From Erigeron canadensis (lineage: Eukaryota; Streptophyta; Magnoliopsida; Asterales; Asteraceae): a stretch of DNA of 64,000 bases. The notes under the pieces are model-generated. The model searched no databases and was not told the DNA's origin. It was given only the letters and a program-made list of their open reading frames with translations. Positions 43,901 through 55,730 of this stretch are shown in pieces. A program made the position numbers and the translations under genes. Position 1 is the stretch's first letter. Every line of letters begins with the position of its first letter. The stretch is taken from positions 4,960,001-5,024,000 of the forward strand of contig NC_057765.1 in the NCBI RefSeq assembly GCF_010389155.1, read 5' to 3'.

Positions 43901-46900
43901 TGATTGGCCACCAATAAAGGTCAATTTCTTCTTTCATCAGCATGGTTATGCTATTTATATGAATGATATGAAATATCTTTGTTTCTTTGTCAATAAAATA
44001 ACTTCAACTTTCTTATAATATGGATGCTTGAAATAGCTATGATGCAGGAGCATATATATTCAAGATTATCTAAATATTTGAATAATATTAATTTCTATTA
44101 TTATCGAGTCTTTTTCTAGCGATTATCTTTTATTTATTTTATTTCCTATTTTACTGGTTTTAGGATATATTTATAAGGGTCTTTGGTTATTGTAAAGCTT
44201 AGTTGATTATTATTGAGTTTATAAGAAAATTGAGGATTTGTCAAGAAAACATTTGTGGTTTCGATCTTCGATCAATCTTTTGTTCTTGAGCCATTTGATA
44301 GCATAAGAAACTGCATCAAGCTACATTCCTTATTCTGTTTCACTCTTGGTTTTCTTAGTTGATCCTCATTTTAATTGATTAGGCTGAGTGGCAGGACTGA
44401 TGTATCTTGTTGAATAAGCAGTCTGCAGATCCAACTAATAGTATAGAGGTGAGACTTCTAACATGCTTTTCTTCATCATCATTCTATGGGTGTAAAGTAA
44501 ATAGTGTTTCAGCAAATTATTCTTTTACATACAAGTTTATCCTTTAAATACCGAAATAAGTTATTTTGTTAATTGAAGCTCTTTTATTACTGCTATCAAT
44601 AATAGGAAGTATTTATCCGTTTACCATTACCATATATGGTGGAAGAGTTCAAGATTGATCGCCCAGTAAAAGACACTATGGTGAACAAAGTGGAGCCACC
44701 TCTATCTACTATGAAGCGGCTCAAGAATGATCTCGAAGTATATGTCATGATGGAAAACAATCAGGAGCCACCTCCGTATGAGAATATCAGACGCAGTATC
44801 CTTGGCATGTTTTTCGTGCCCATTTTATTAATTCTTTTACACACATTATTCCTAAATTATAGAACTGATCGCTTTATCAAATAACTTGCATTCTCAACTG
44901 AAGTTAGACATATACCATGTCAAGAAAACGCGTGATGAAACCAGTATGAACTCTAAATGCACTGATTGCAGTTCTAGCACATGCACTAATGACTGTGTAT
45001 GCAGGTATTTGTTAGACTCATGCTTGGCAACACAAGTTTCACATAACTAAATAAGACAGAAGATAGCAACAGACTCATGGAAAGTTAACTAGCTAGACTA
45101 TGTGTCAGTGGATCTACAATAATGTTGAAATTTTGTTATAATTTTGGGGATACAAATAGTGATTGAGTTATGTTGTGGTGTATTTCGTCTAGCTATTGAA
45201 CTAGGGTAATATTAGCATCATATGATAGAACCTACTTGTCAAAAGCAAGCTGATTTTATGCTTTGTTGGGATTTTCAGTAATTTTAGTTGTATCGGTATA
45301 TTGCAATGTCCTATTGATTTTAGGATACACATTCTTCATATATCTTTTCCATTTACGACATTACCTTTGATTAAACAGGCTTCAGTGTATAAGCTGTTCA
45401 AAGGCTTGTCGATGTTCAGACTTGTGCACAAACAAGCCCTTCCGAAAAGACAAAAAGATCAATGTTGTTTTGGTAACTTTCTTATAAAAGCTATTAGTTA
45501 AAAATTGCCATACTTATACTAGCTTTTGAAGGTTTTCATTTTGACACATATATACTGATGAATGGTCGATTTGGGTTAGTTGTATCTTTAATGGTCAAAC
45601 AGGTAAAATTATGTTTTTTAAAATAGCTTAAGCAGTTGCTCACAGTGTACTTTTAATGCCTGAAACCTTTTATTAGTATTCAAAAACCTAGAGTACCATT
45701 GACATAATACAAATTTGTAATCCGATCAATTCAACACCTCTGGACAAAAAGTGTTACCGTTCAACACAACCCAGCAGTGCCAAAAGTTACCTGTTTTGAC
45801 CTAAACTTGTTTTTCTCAATCACCCAACCTGCTTGCGGTACCATCTTGCCATTTCTACAACAGTAATACATTTATTCACTTTTGATAATTTGTAGACTGA
45901 ACATTATGGCTGGGGTGTAGTAGCTGCTGAATCTATTAAAAAGGGTGAATTCATTATAGAATATGTTGGGGAAGGTAAATGCTTATTTCTCTTTTGTAGT
46001 TTATTTTTTATTGTGAAGTTGTCGTAAACTTTTTTTTCCAGCAGCAGAAAGTTGCCACAAACTATTATTAGCTCTTGGTAGTTTTTACCGAGCTGACGAC
46101 TTACTGTTTCAGTTATCAGTGATGCTTTGTGTGAGAAGCGCCTTCGGGATTTGAAGCACCAGGGAATTAAGAACTTCTATATGTGTAAAATCCAAAAAGA
46201 TTTCACCATTGACGCAACTTATAAAGGGAACACCTCTCGTTTCTTACATCATAATTGCGATCCTAACTGTTATCTGGAAAAATGGTAAGTATCATGTACC
46301 TCATAATAGGCTTTTACGTGTTTTGATCATTAAATTATATCATTAGTGTATTGCATATGGGTGTGGGTCAAAATGGGTAACTTATTGGTATGGGGCTGAT
46401 TAGCTTAACCTGAAACAGTTTTCATTCACTTGTTTTAATTTCATCATAACTAATTACATTTTTAAATACAATTACGAAATAGATATTATATAAGTAATGG
46501 TCTAATTCTTTAAATAATATGATTTGGGAGGCTATATGTGACTTTCAATCTATTTGACCTGTTTCGTTCATAGCTAACTCTTTTGGTTTTAGTTATTTGA
46601 CGTGCATGAGATAAAATGTAACTCAAGTAGATTCATTAAGAAGTAAAGACATCAAAATTTGCACCTTATCAGGGAAAATTTACAAAATATTAATGACATT
46701 GGATTCTGTCTAAAAGGTTCCCTTATCATCCTAGTTTGCTGTTTGAACAATCGAGTTTTTTTGGAGATCTTCTAATAATTGAACATCTTGACTGAAAAAT
46801 AAATCTAGTGAACTGTTGCATATATTTGAGGATGAGGAGATATTTTTCCTTAAAATGTGAATTATATAGATGGCACCGCACCAGTGAAGCCAAATAAATT

Positions 46901-47740
46901 GAATCAGTGAACTAGTTCTAGGTTCTTGTTTTTGCTTGAACATCATATTTTAGCATTTCTTGTGATTAAATATTTGATTGAACAACTTATTCCTTTATAA
47001 GTAATAATCACATTTTAATTATCTTTCATTAGGGCTGTTGATGGAGAGATTCATGTTGGTGTCTTTGCTGCCAGATTTATCGAAGCCTGGGAACCCTTGA
47101 CTTATGATTATCGGTATGATACCTATTTTCTTGCTGATATGGTTTTGGTTACATTTCTCCAATGATTAATTTAGTGATTTGCATGCACATAATCCATTAA
47201 AACCAAGACCATATATTGACCCAAAAACTAGTGAACCATGGTGTCAAAATCATCTAAAATTGACCTTATATATAACCATACTGATATTAGAGGTGACAAA
47301 ATGGACATATATGGAGGGCGGAGTTGGATAAAACGGGTCAGGTTGGGTTCGACTTCTTTTGTCCACCATTTAAATTTTGTAGCATGTTATTCGTTCTCAG
47401 TATGATTACCAAATTGCATTTAAAAAATATAAAAATATCAAACTTCTAAAATAAAATGATTAAGGGCATGGTAAGTCTCTGGATATATGTTTGTCTACGT
47501 ATGATCCATTCATCCCTTCGAAGTCGTAACATATTTGATTACCGGTTTTTATATAACCTGTTGAACCCATTTCCTACATGGCTGCAACTTGCCACCATTA
47601 AATATCAAATGGCAATTTCCAGATTAAAACAAAATGATAACATTTTTTAACTACACATGTCAATCTTTGTGACAATATTATAAGGGAATTATCTGGTTGA
47701 CAGATTAAGGAGTTCGAGCTTCGTGTGTTCGTCAGAATAG
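40961..47740 (+). CDS. ASHR3/SDG4-like PHD-SET histone methyltransferase, 411 aa, 11 exons, altered SET motif
   Basis: Exons in phase: 40961-41137, 43038-43184, 43785-43919, 44422-44448 (27-base micro-exon), 44606-44795, 44908-45004, 45379-45472, 45896-45974, 46113-46284, 47033-47113 and 47704-47740. Exons 2-3 give a PHD-like finger (CSVCESVIYPGEEKACVV to ACFLCNKINNLRRCSRC). Exons 6-7 give the AWS cysteine cluster (CTDCSSSTCTNDCVCR, CISCSKACRCSDLC). Exons 8-10 give SET (EHYGWGVVAAESIKKGEF, EYVGEVISD, LTYDYR). Relatives such as Arabidopsis ASHR3 methylate histone H3 Lys36. The SET core has FLHHNCDPNC where the family has NHSC (His361-His362-Asn363), and the protein ends 11 residues after YDYR without the post-SET CXC...C. 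Enzyme activity is therefore doubtful. The last exon and the micro-exon are my best inference. Confidence 0.82.
41863..42175 (+). mobile_element. Non-autonomous Helitron, 313 bp, in ASHR3-like intron 1
   Basis: It starts TCTATACCTATATATAAAAA and ends with a GC hairpin (CCGCCGCATTTGCGCGG), then CACCATG and CTAG. It is inserted between A and T without target duplication, as Helitrons do. A CACC-rich tract precedes the hairpin. Similar ends occur at 15599, 16174 and, on the other strand, 55046. Confidence 0.82.
43440..43810 (+). repeat. Tandem duplication copying a splice acceptor and the start of exon 3
   Basis: Two units of about 180 bases share GTAGATGGAAAACCCTC, ATCTACAATT, AGTTACATTT, and CATAGGCATGCTTTTTATGC followed by AACAA. 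The second unit runs into real exon 3 (43785). The first provides a decoy acceptor and the first 20 or so bases of exon 3 at 43586 before diverging. Confidence 0.82.
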
Positions 47741-48112
47741 TTGTGTAATTTGTTTGTTTGACAGCTATCAGCCTATCAGGTGAGTTTCGTACTCCTTTTT
47801 CATGCTTTCATGCTGGAAAGATACTCAAACTGTCTTCTACTGTTTTTATGTCGTAGACAAAACCTATGTATTTATATACCTATGCTTTTACATTCTCACG
47901 TATTAGACTATGATGAGTCGATGATATTAGTGATAATTTAGGGACTAGACTGAAATATTGTGGTCTATATAAACCACTCCCATTGTAACCCTTATTACAT
48001 TATTCTAATACAATACAATGTTCTCTGGTTTAATTTCACGTACCTATAGGTATACATGTATGCTTGTTGGGCTATCTTACTAAGTTAACTTGTATGCTTG
48101 TTGAGGTAGCCT

Positions 48113-48358
48113 TTTTTTTTTTTTGAAAGGTGTGAATTACTCGCGGATATCGGAAGGTCTAGTTTACGTTGTCTTAACCGGGCCCGTACTATAGAGCTCC
48201 CTCGCCGAATAGATCCCCAATTTAAACCCCTTGATGAGAAACCCCTATCTCCCAAAGATCTGGAGGGGAAAACTCACCTAGACCCACCATAGGTGGAAAT
48301 TAAATACCTGTGGTCACCTCTTGTGAGGAAAGGGGCCTTCATGCCACTAGACCATTTA
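48113..48358 (-). mobile_element. SINE-like element with poly(A), minus orientation
   Basis: A run of 15 T (48110-48124) on the plus strand is a poly(A) tail on the minus strand. The body has GGTCTAGTGGCATGAAGGCC (box-A-like) at its 5' side and no ORF. Its GC content contrasts with the flanking repeat. A decayed relative is at 12474-12565. Confidence 0.62.
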
Positions 48359-48436
48359 TAGATTGTTTGTTGGGTTAGCTTGTTATTTTGTATTCATGTT
48401 GGGTTATTTTGATGGGTTAGCATGTTGGGTTATCTC

Positions 48437-49137
48437 TAGGGGTGAGCAAAACCAAACCATAAACCACAAAAACCATAAAAAACCGAAAAAGCCAAACTGC
48501 AAAACCGCCGCATAATTAAAAACCGATTTTATGGTTCTTGTATTTAGAAAAACCAAATTAATGGTTTGGATCTTGGATGCATATAAAAAACCAAACCAAA
48601 CCGCAGTATATATTATCAATTAAACTAAATTAGATTTTAATATTATTTAACTAATATATATCTTTAGTGTAGATGTAGATGATTTAATGGGTCAGTCCAT
48701 TTACTTTCATATTGCTTATGATACTGTATACCCTAGCCTTTCATATTAAGTACTACGTATATATATTGTATACCCTAGCCGTAAGTTTTCTCAAAATCAA
48801 CATTTGATAGTTCTTAATACTACGTATATTGTATAGTTGCTATGAAGTTGAACATGATACTTTGATAGTTTTTTTTTTATTATTATTATTTAAGCATTTG
48901 AATTTTGTTATGGAACATTGAGTTAGACTTTGAGTTCAATATTTGCATGAATAAACCATGTAGTTGAATATCTTGCTTTTTAGTTTTTAGTTGATCTAGT
49001 GCTTAAAAAAAACCCACCCATTTGAAACCAAAAACCAAACCGCTATAAACCATTTACAAATGGTTTGAAATTTTGAAAACCCACCATAATGGTTTGGTGT
49101 TTGGTTTTAACTAAAAACCGCACCATGCTCACCCCTA
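48437..49137. mobile_element. hAT-type non-autonomous element, 701 bp, 8-bp TSD
   Basis: The termini TAGGGGTGAGCAAAACC and, inverted, TAGGGGTGAGCATGGTGC match for the first 12 bases. The flanks GTTATCTC (48429-48436) and GTTATCTT (49138-49145) are an 8-bp duplication with one difference. Both ends are rich in AAACC words. No transposase is present. Confidence 0.82.
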
Positions 49138-49367
49138 GTTATCTTGATGGGTTATCATGTTGGGTAATTGTAACGTCCCATTTTTTTAAGGTAGTAATAT
49201 TTTATCAAGTTATTTTATTTTTAAGTTATTTAGGATAACTAAAGTGTCCTTCATAAAAGTTGATGTAGAATTTATAAGGGGTGAAAATGTAACTAACAGT
49301 ATAAATTATCCATAAATAAAAAATAAAACAATTCAACTCCTTGAAGCTCCTATTTTCTCTGATATGC

Positions 49368-49388
49368 GTGTGTGTGTGTGTGTGTGTG
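49368..49388. repeat. TG dinucleotide microsatellite
   Basis: This is an uninterrupted GT/TG run inside the solo LTR. Confidence 0.92.
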
Positions 49389-50154
49389 ATGTGAGAACAG
49401 CCAAAGACAAAGCCAGGGAAGAAAAAAGGAAAACATTCAAGCCTTGATAAGGAATTTATCTAGCAATTTCATAAAGAAATCAATCAAATTAAAACCTCAA
49501 CTTTATAGTAATAATAACCCTTCATCTTTTGCTTAGTTTGAAGGATTGGGGTTAGGGTTCGTGGAAGAAAAGGATAAGGTATTAGTGAATTATCACGCTA
49601 TAGTTAAAGATGGTGATTGTTTAATCGAAGAGGTACTATTATATTGTTTTTTGTTAGTAATTATTTTTAATATTTGTCATTAAGAAAAGTAGATGATTTA
49701 GTAAAAAGTGATAATATTGTTATTGAGTTTTATCAAGATTTCTTACATACAGGACTAGGACTAGCTACTTGAATTATACATTTTTTTACAAAGTGATAAA
49801 ATCTATTATTAACATCATTTTAGTGAAATTAAAGAAAGCTCATATTGTTAATATTATTATTGTTGTTTTGGCTAGTTGTTATTAAATTTAAGAATGATAT
49901 TTTTGGATAAAATGAGAAATTTGAGAATTGATGAGGTTATGTATTAATAATAATTAAGTTGGAAAACCTATAAAGAAAAGATAATTTTACTAGCCAAGTA
50001 TAATAAAAAGGAATGATATTTAGTTGAACTTGATTATGTAAGTGACCTTGAATTATAATTTTGTTGATAAAATTTTTGTAACCGGGTCACCTAAGATGTC
50101 CAGCAGGTTAATGTTTGAAAGGTGAGTACAAAGTATTTTATGTATGTAGAGATG

Positions 50155-50405
50155 ACTACAAGATTTGGTGTTGTCCATTTCTTGTAGGTAGTTAGACAAC
50201 AAGAGTTGGCGTTGTCCATTTCTTGTAGGTAGTTAGACTACAAGAGTTGGCGTTGTCCATTTCTTGTAGGTAGTTAGACTACAAGAGTTGGCGATGTCCA
50301 ATTCTTGCAAGTAGTTTGAACATGACTACAAGAGTTGACTATTTGTTTGACTCTTGTAGGTAGAGTTTATGACTACAAGAATTTGATTAAGTTCTTGCAG
50401 GTAGA
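50155..50405. repeat. Tandem array of about 41-bp hairpin-forming units
   Basis: Six units follow the pattern CTACAAGAGTTGGCGTTGTC then CATTTCTTGTAGGTAGTTAGA. Units 2 and 3 are almost identical and the outer ones decayed. Within each unit CTACAAGA and TCTTGTAG are inverted copies, so the array can fold into repeated stems. Confidence 0.85.
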
Positions 50406-51348
50406 GTTAATTAGTAGCTATAGATCCATATGCTTGTTAGTTGGCTAGAACTAAGTTATATGTTACATTGTTGTGTTTATGCCAGCCCAAAATGATGAAA
50501 AAGATCATAACTTGCATAATTATATTTTGTACTCGCTAAGCGAAAGTGCTTATTCTTTTAGTTGTTTCCATCTTATAGGCTCAAGTGGATCACAAGATAA
50601 TGTCAAGATCAACTAGCTAGCTGGAAGTGAAATAGCAAGCTTTGGGATAGTTTTGGGTAGTTTGGTAATCGAGTAAAGTTAGAATGCTAAAATGTTATAT
50701 TGAAGTTAGAAATCCCTTTTTGGTTAACTGCCCTTGATATCATTTGTCTTTTAGTCAAGAAGATGCTTTTATGTCTAAAGCTTTGTATTATTATTATAAA
50801 GTAGCTAAGTATATATGTATGTCAAATGAAGTTGGCAAAAGTTGATTTAGTCACTTTTAATAAGGATGAAAGTAAAAGTTTCTTTCAAAATGTTTGAAAT
50901 AGTTTTTCACATACTTGGTAAGATGTTCTACAGGTTTGGCTGTTGACATTACGACAAGGTCATGTCGAAATTTTAAAAAAAATAAAATTAGAAGTACATA
51001 AATTATGTCGTTTTGTGTTTGGGTCATTCCAGTAATAGTGTTATCTTGTATTCTCGTTGGGTTATCTTGTTGGGTTAGCCAGTACACATTGCAGATTATC
51101 TTGTTTTACGGATGGGTTAACTTGTATCTGTTGGTGAATTATCTTGACCTATATTTTCGTAGTATCCTGTCCTCACCCAATTACAGGCACATTATCTTGC
51201 ACTAAATGTGACACCTTGTTCTTTATTGTATGTATCATACTAATGGGGGTCAAATATATTAAAAGCAAAACTCTCTGGAAATTGTGATGGCCATGTGCCT
51301 GGCCAGTAAACTATCAGTTAACTTGAGTTTATTTTGTGGGTATTGTAT

Positions 51349-51472
51349 GATTTTGTGTACGCCTGTATGAGCATTCTGTGTGTATGCCTGTATGGGCCAT
51401 CTGTGTGCCTGTATGGGCAATCTGTGTGTATGCGTGCATGGGCTATCTGTGTGTAAGCATATGGGCCTTCAA
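51349..51472. repeat. Short tandem repeat, about 30-bp unit
   Basis: Four to five imperfect copies of TGTGTGTATGCCTGTATGGG plus CATC/AATC follow each other. Confidence 0.8.
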
Positions 51473-52006
51473 TGTAGAATTCTCGTAAGGTAACTATCCA
51501 GTCCTTGCTCGTTTACTTGACACTCACTTTACGTTTAGCAAATATCCTTTGCATAACATAACAAACATTGTTAAAACTTATAAGCCTTTTGGTAGAAGAT
51601 AGCTCACTAATTTACACCTCTCCGATACATAAATAACTATTGCAGCACTCTTATTATAGTTACTTTTTCATAGCTCTCTTCCTATCAAAACCAAAATACC
51701 AACAACGAAAATACTCAAATAACCCAAAACATAAATTAGCAATACCTGTTGTGTCATCCCCTTGTGGTTAATATTAAAATCGAATCTGCACAATGCGTAA
51801 TGGTAGATCATTTTTCAAGAGGTCACGGTGGTTCGGGATGAGGCAGGTAAAATTCAGTTACTACATGCAACGAGGGATTGACGGTGGTTGGGGTTAACAG
51901 TATTGATGCCATCTAGAATTAGCAAGTCTACTGATATTCAAATATACGTGTAATTAAAATAGTAAAAATCTATATATAATGTATGGGGAAATAACCCCAA
52001 TCTAAC

Positions 52007-53334
52007 TCATTCATCATCCGTCATGGAGATGGAAAATATGATAAATAAACACAAAGGAACAACAAAAAAGGCTCCAGTCTTGAGAAACTCTTCATTCTCT
52101 GTTGAGATAACTCCAATTCTTGACCAGTCTCCACTATATCTAGAGTTCCAACATAACAATAACATTTAACAGTATTAGATTTTGTGAAAGTCTAATAAAA
52201 AAAGGTCAAATGAACTCTAAAGCTAGAAGAAGAGTATTTAAAACTACAAAACTAATTTATATCCAACATAAAACACGTGTAACCAGCTTCTAAATGTTGT
52301 TATTGTATAAATTCAGTGACATTTTTGCCGATTTGTAATCCATGTAAGTTGTTACGTAGTAAAAAATTCCATCGAATACATACATTTGTAATGATTAGGT
52401 TTAGATAGGTGGATAAACCTTGACCCTGTAGTCTTTTGGACCCAACCCATCCTCTTTTAAAGACCGGTTGTTGTTGTTGTTGTTGTTTGTCATCCTCTTT
52501 TAAGGACCGGTCTCAGACAACGAGTACTTGTCTTTGCCTCTATGGGTATCACCCTATGAAGTTGGGGACAAAGTCAAACTCGTGACCTATATTTACGTCA
52601 AGAATTATACCACTTGATCCGAATACATTGATTATATATCTAAAAACAATACACTATATGGCACTATTACTAAAAACAAGCAATAGCAAATATCTAGAAT
52701 TTGAATATACACAATAACAACACTAGTTTGATGCATACAATAAATTTGGTGAAGGTTTAGTACTTAATTTTCAAGCACTTGACAGAATATAGGCATGTGT
52801 TTACAAGTTTATGATTGTTTTCTTGAAAAAAAGGGCTTATGATTGTTTATGGCGCCTGGTATCCCGATCATTATTTTGGTAACCCGACCAGATTATTAAT
52901 GACAGGGGCCCGCTTTTTACTCTATCATATTATACCATTATACACTATCAAATCTATTTCAACATATGTATCGTACAATATAAATTTTTAAAGTACTTTT
53001 GGTCGTAGACGGTTAAAAAAATGGTGTGTTGATGTTTTGACATGATGCAATTTAATGTAAGTAATAAAATATCGGTAAGCTAATTAAATTACCCAGCATC
53101 AATGAAGCCCAATCCAAGAATAGCAACAGCTGCTTGAGAAACGATCTTTAGTGAAATATTTGGTGTTGATTTTTGAGAAAAGTCATCTTTTTTAGCCATT
53201 GAAACGATGATGGTTCTTGTTTCTCCATTAATGTTTTTCTTCACTTTGAAACATGGATAAGAGAAAATGGGACTAGAGATGACACTTTTTTGAGTGGATA
53301 GCATTTTGCAATTTAATGATGTATGTGAAGCCAT
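52007..53334 (-). CDS. Small plastid-targeted membrane protein of unknown function, 124 aa, 2 exons
   Basis: Exon 1 (53093-53334) starts MASHTSLNCKMLSTQKSVIS, a Ser/Lys-rich transit peptide to about residue 46. It continues MAKKDDFSQKSTPNISLKIV with a hydrophobic segment AAVAILGLGFIDAG. A GT donor follows. Exon 2 (52007-52139), 953 bases away, joins in phase and gives YSGDWSRIGVISTENEEFLK, a second hydrophobic stretch GAFFVVPLCLFIIFSI and the end MTDDE. The two exons agree with a conserved small chloroplast protein family I recall across plants, but I cannot name it with confidence. Two hydrophobic segments suggest a thylakoid or envelope membrane protein. The short second exon is easily missed by ORF scanning. 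The intron carries a SINE. Confidence 0.8.
52380..52625 (-). mobile_element. SINE-like insertion in the intron of the plastid protein gene
   Basis: The minus strand reads CGGATCAAGTGGTATAATTC (box-A-like) and then GGTCACGAGTTTGACTTTG (box-B-like). The rest contains TCTTTTAAAGACCGG twice around a TTG microsatellite (about 52469-52487). The ends are approximate. Confidence 0.5.
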
Positions 53335-53639
53335 GTATCAAGCGAGGATCATTGCTTTGTATTTTTGTACTTTTCGCAGTGAATATTATAATTTGCAATT
53401 TAAATTTTGATTTTAATTTGCTAAGTTCGGAAAACCCAAGTGCGATTAATACGACCTGACAAATATATTTGGGTTATATGGGTCGTTTTATTTGGTATTG
53501 AAGGGATATTCGGGTTTCACTTGGGTTATATGGTTAACCCAACTCCCAGCCACATATATTTTATAGAGTAAGTTTTAAATTTGGTTTCTAACCAGCAAGG
53601 TTTGTGCCAATATGGTTAACTCTTTTGTTTAACAAAGAC

Positions 53640-53750
53640 CGGGGAAGCGATTTTTAATTCTTGCAAGCCACGGGCCTTTTTCTACCCCTATATTGTCACA
53701 GGTATTGAGACCCGTAACTAATGGACGATATTGGGTGTTACTTAATAACT
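53640..53750 (+). repeat. SINE family B fragment
   Basis: GGGCCTTTTTCTACCCCTAT, then GGTATTGAGACCCGTAACT and GATATTGGGTGTTACTT parallel the 3' half of the SINE at 38061-38292, with several deletions. Confidence 0.5.
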
Positions 53751-54479
53751 TTAAAGTATGGTTTGTTTAAAATTGTAGTTTTCATTCCCAATTTTTTGAA
53801 ATAATGATTTTAATCCCTAACTTTGGAACACCATCAACAATTTTGGTTCACGTCAATAACATACGCTAAAATTTAGGTTAATTACACATTTTTTTAAAGT
53901 AACATTTTGTTTTTATTGTCAAATATGTTGTGTTATGTTTTATTCATAACCTAAGAAGATCTTGGTGTAAATCTTGGTGTGTATATATATGAATAAAATC
54001 CTATTCCAAAGAAAAAAACAAAACTAAGATAAGAAAATGTTATATTGACAAATTAATCGAGTATAAAGTTATTAATTTATGTGTCTTTGATAGAACATAG
54101 AAAAAGAAACATAAAAATAAAATATATATATTAATTTAATTGGTCCACGTCACATGACACGTAAGTTTGTAAACATTTACTTGTTATTCTAACATTTCTC
54201 ATAAAAGGATATGATAAATAGACGTTACAAAATTAATCTTAAATTCATTAGTTTTCACACGTGATTGATGGTTGTGTTAAAGAGCAAACATGAACAATCT
54301 CATACACCGTGTATTGTCGTCCACGCATCGCGCTAGTCACTTTGGTGTAAGAAGTACTAGTTTTATATGCATGTAATAAGCCATCAATGACAATTCATTA
54401 TCATTTTGATTAATTGATACTTTTGGTACTAATAATATTTTTCTTTTTGTCTACATACCACCATATATTATTTGATGAA

Positions 54480-54717
54480 ATTATTATTTGGGATGTAATT
54501 AACTATGATCAAATGTCTATATTATATAAATATCTCATAAAATGTCTATAACGTGTAATGAACTTTGAAATACCTGATCATTGGATGCACCCTCGTTTAT
54601 GTGACAGCCATATAAGCCTTCACATGTAAGTTTTTGATTGACTGGATACATTTAATAATAAGCTTCTACATAACATAGAGATTTCGTCATAATTAATTAC
54701 ATCCACATATCATAATC
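54480..54717. mobile_element. MITE family X, copy 2 (diverged)
   Basis: The left arm ATTATTTGGGATGTAATTAA and the inverted right arm ATTATGATATGTGGATGTAA resemble the arms of the MITE at 22489. The middle keeps AATGAACTTTGAAATACCTG and ATTGGATGCACC words seen in that copy. Confidence 0.72.
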
Positions 54718-54844
54718 CTTTATTCGACGAGAGATGATACTAATATCATATAATGTAATAAAGTTACCATACTCATGCGTCATTCAGCTGTGAAGTCTGT
54801 TATAATCCCTTATTAAGATGAGCACCTGGAAATATAATGAACCA

Positions 54845-55022
54845 CACACGAATGTTTATGTGGTGTAATAAAATATTTACATGTTTAAACTTCCAAATTT
54901 AGGTTATTGGATGTACCTACGCAATCAATACATATACTCGTATACATTTAATAACCTAGATATTAAATTTCATTACATACAATAAACATCTAAATAATTC
55001 ATTACACAACAAATATTCGTGT
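54845..55022. mobile_element. MITE of a related family, about 178 bp
   Basis: The left arm CACGAATGTTTATGTGGTGT pairs with the inverted right arm CACGAATATTTGTTGTGTAA. Further in, TAGGTTATTGGATGTACC is opposed by AATAACCTAGATATT. It lies just beside copy 2 of family X. Confidence 0.6.
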
Positions 55023-55045
55023 ATATTTAATAACATTTCCGGTCA

Positions 55046-55260
55046 CTAGCATGGTGTCTGCTCAATGCATCGGCGGTGGCAATAATGCGATGGTGATGGG
55101 TGACGGAGACGATTGATGGTGGTGATGACGAGTATTGTAAGTTATTGATGTAAATGTAACTGATATAATTGTTATTATAGTTCATTTAGAATGGAGCTTT
55201 ATTGTATTTAGGGTGCAAAAGTATATGAAAGTGGAGTGAGATAAAAATATTTATCTATTG
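55046..55260 (-). mobile_element. Helitron-like end, minus orientation
   Basis: On the minus strand the sequence ends CATTGAGCAGACACCATG followed by CTAG and T, preceded by a CACCG-rich tract. This is the same terminus type as the Helitron at 41863. The 5' end was not located; the right coordinate is a guess. Confidence 0.4.
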
Positions 55261-55730
55261 AAACATGAACATGTAATAATAGTAATGAAGATGATCGAAT
55301 TTATTAAATGTGATGTGTTTCTGTTTTTTTAGCTTGATTTTTCTTGTTGTGTACGCGTAGAAACTTAGTTGGGCTCTCAAACCTAATGACTTTTCGTGCA
55401 TATGAAGTGTTTTTGGTAAAGTTTTGTTATGTACATTTCTGCAAAAGTTGGGTTAGAGTCATGATCTTTTGTATCTTGATGTATTGAAAAACCACAACTG
55501 GGCTACCGTAAACTTTTTTCTTATTGTTTATAATTTGAGACTTCATAGGAATTTTTATTTTCTTATTGTTTATGTCGCTTATGAAATATTTAATAGCAAA
55601 TGAGATTATTATAAAAGAGATATAGCTTACACCTTATTTTGTGAGAGTTTTAACCAAACATAATTGGTCTATCAAATCTTATTTGTATTATTTACCGAGA
55701 AGATAGATGTTTTGTCAAAATTTCTAATAC

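Larger units (their letters stand above)
49169..51031. mobile_element. Solo LTR, about 1,863 bp
   Basis: It begins TGTAACGTCCCATT, a common plant LTR start, and ends ATTCCA. A 5-bp duplication GTAAT flanks both sides (49164-49168, 51032-51036), and the same TTGGGTTATC-type repeat continues on both sides, so the insertion is well defined. No gag or pol is present. It contains a TG microsatellite and a tandem hairpin array. Confidence 0.72.
48050..51200. repeat. Local degenerate tandem repeat, split by three insertions
   Basis: Words such as TTGTTGGGTTAGCTTG, GATGGGTTATC and TTGTTGGGTTATCTTG recur at 48050-48112, 48360-48436, 49138-49168 and 51032-51200. The pieces are one array of roughly 20-base units interrupted by a SINE (48113-48358), a hAT-like element (48437-49137) and a solo LTR (49169-51031). 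Confidence 0.75.

Noticed and set aside
50155..50405. CRISPR-like regular repeats
   Set aside because: The units are contiguous tandem repeats without unique spacers in a plant LTR.
54120..54340. Possible Helitron ending in GCGCTAGT
   Set aside because: Only the last few bases match and no start or hairpin could be found.
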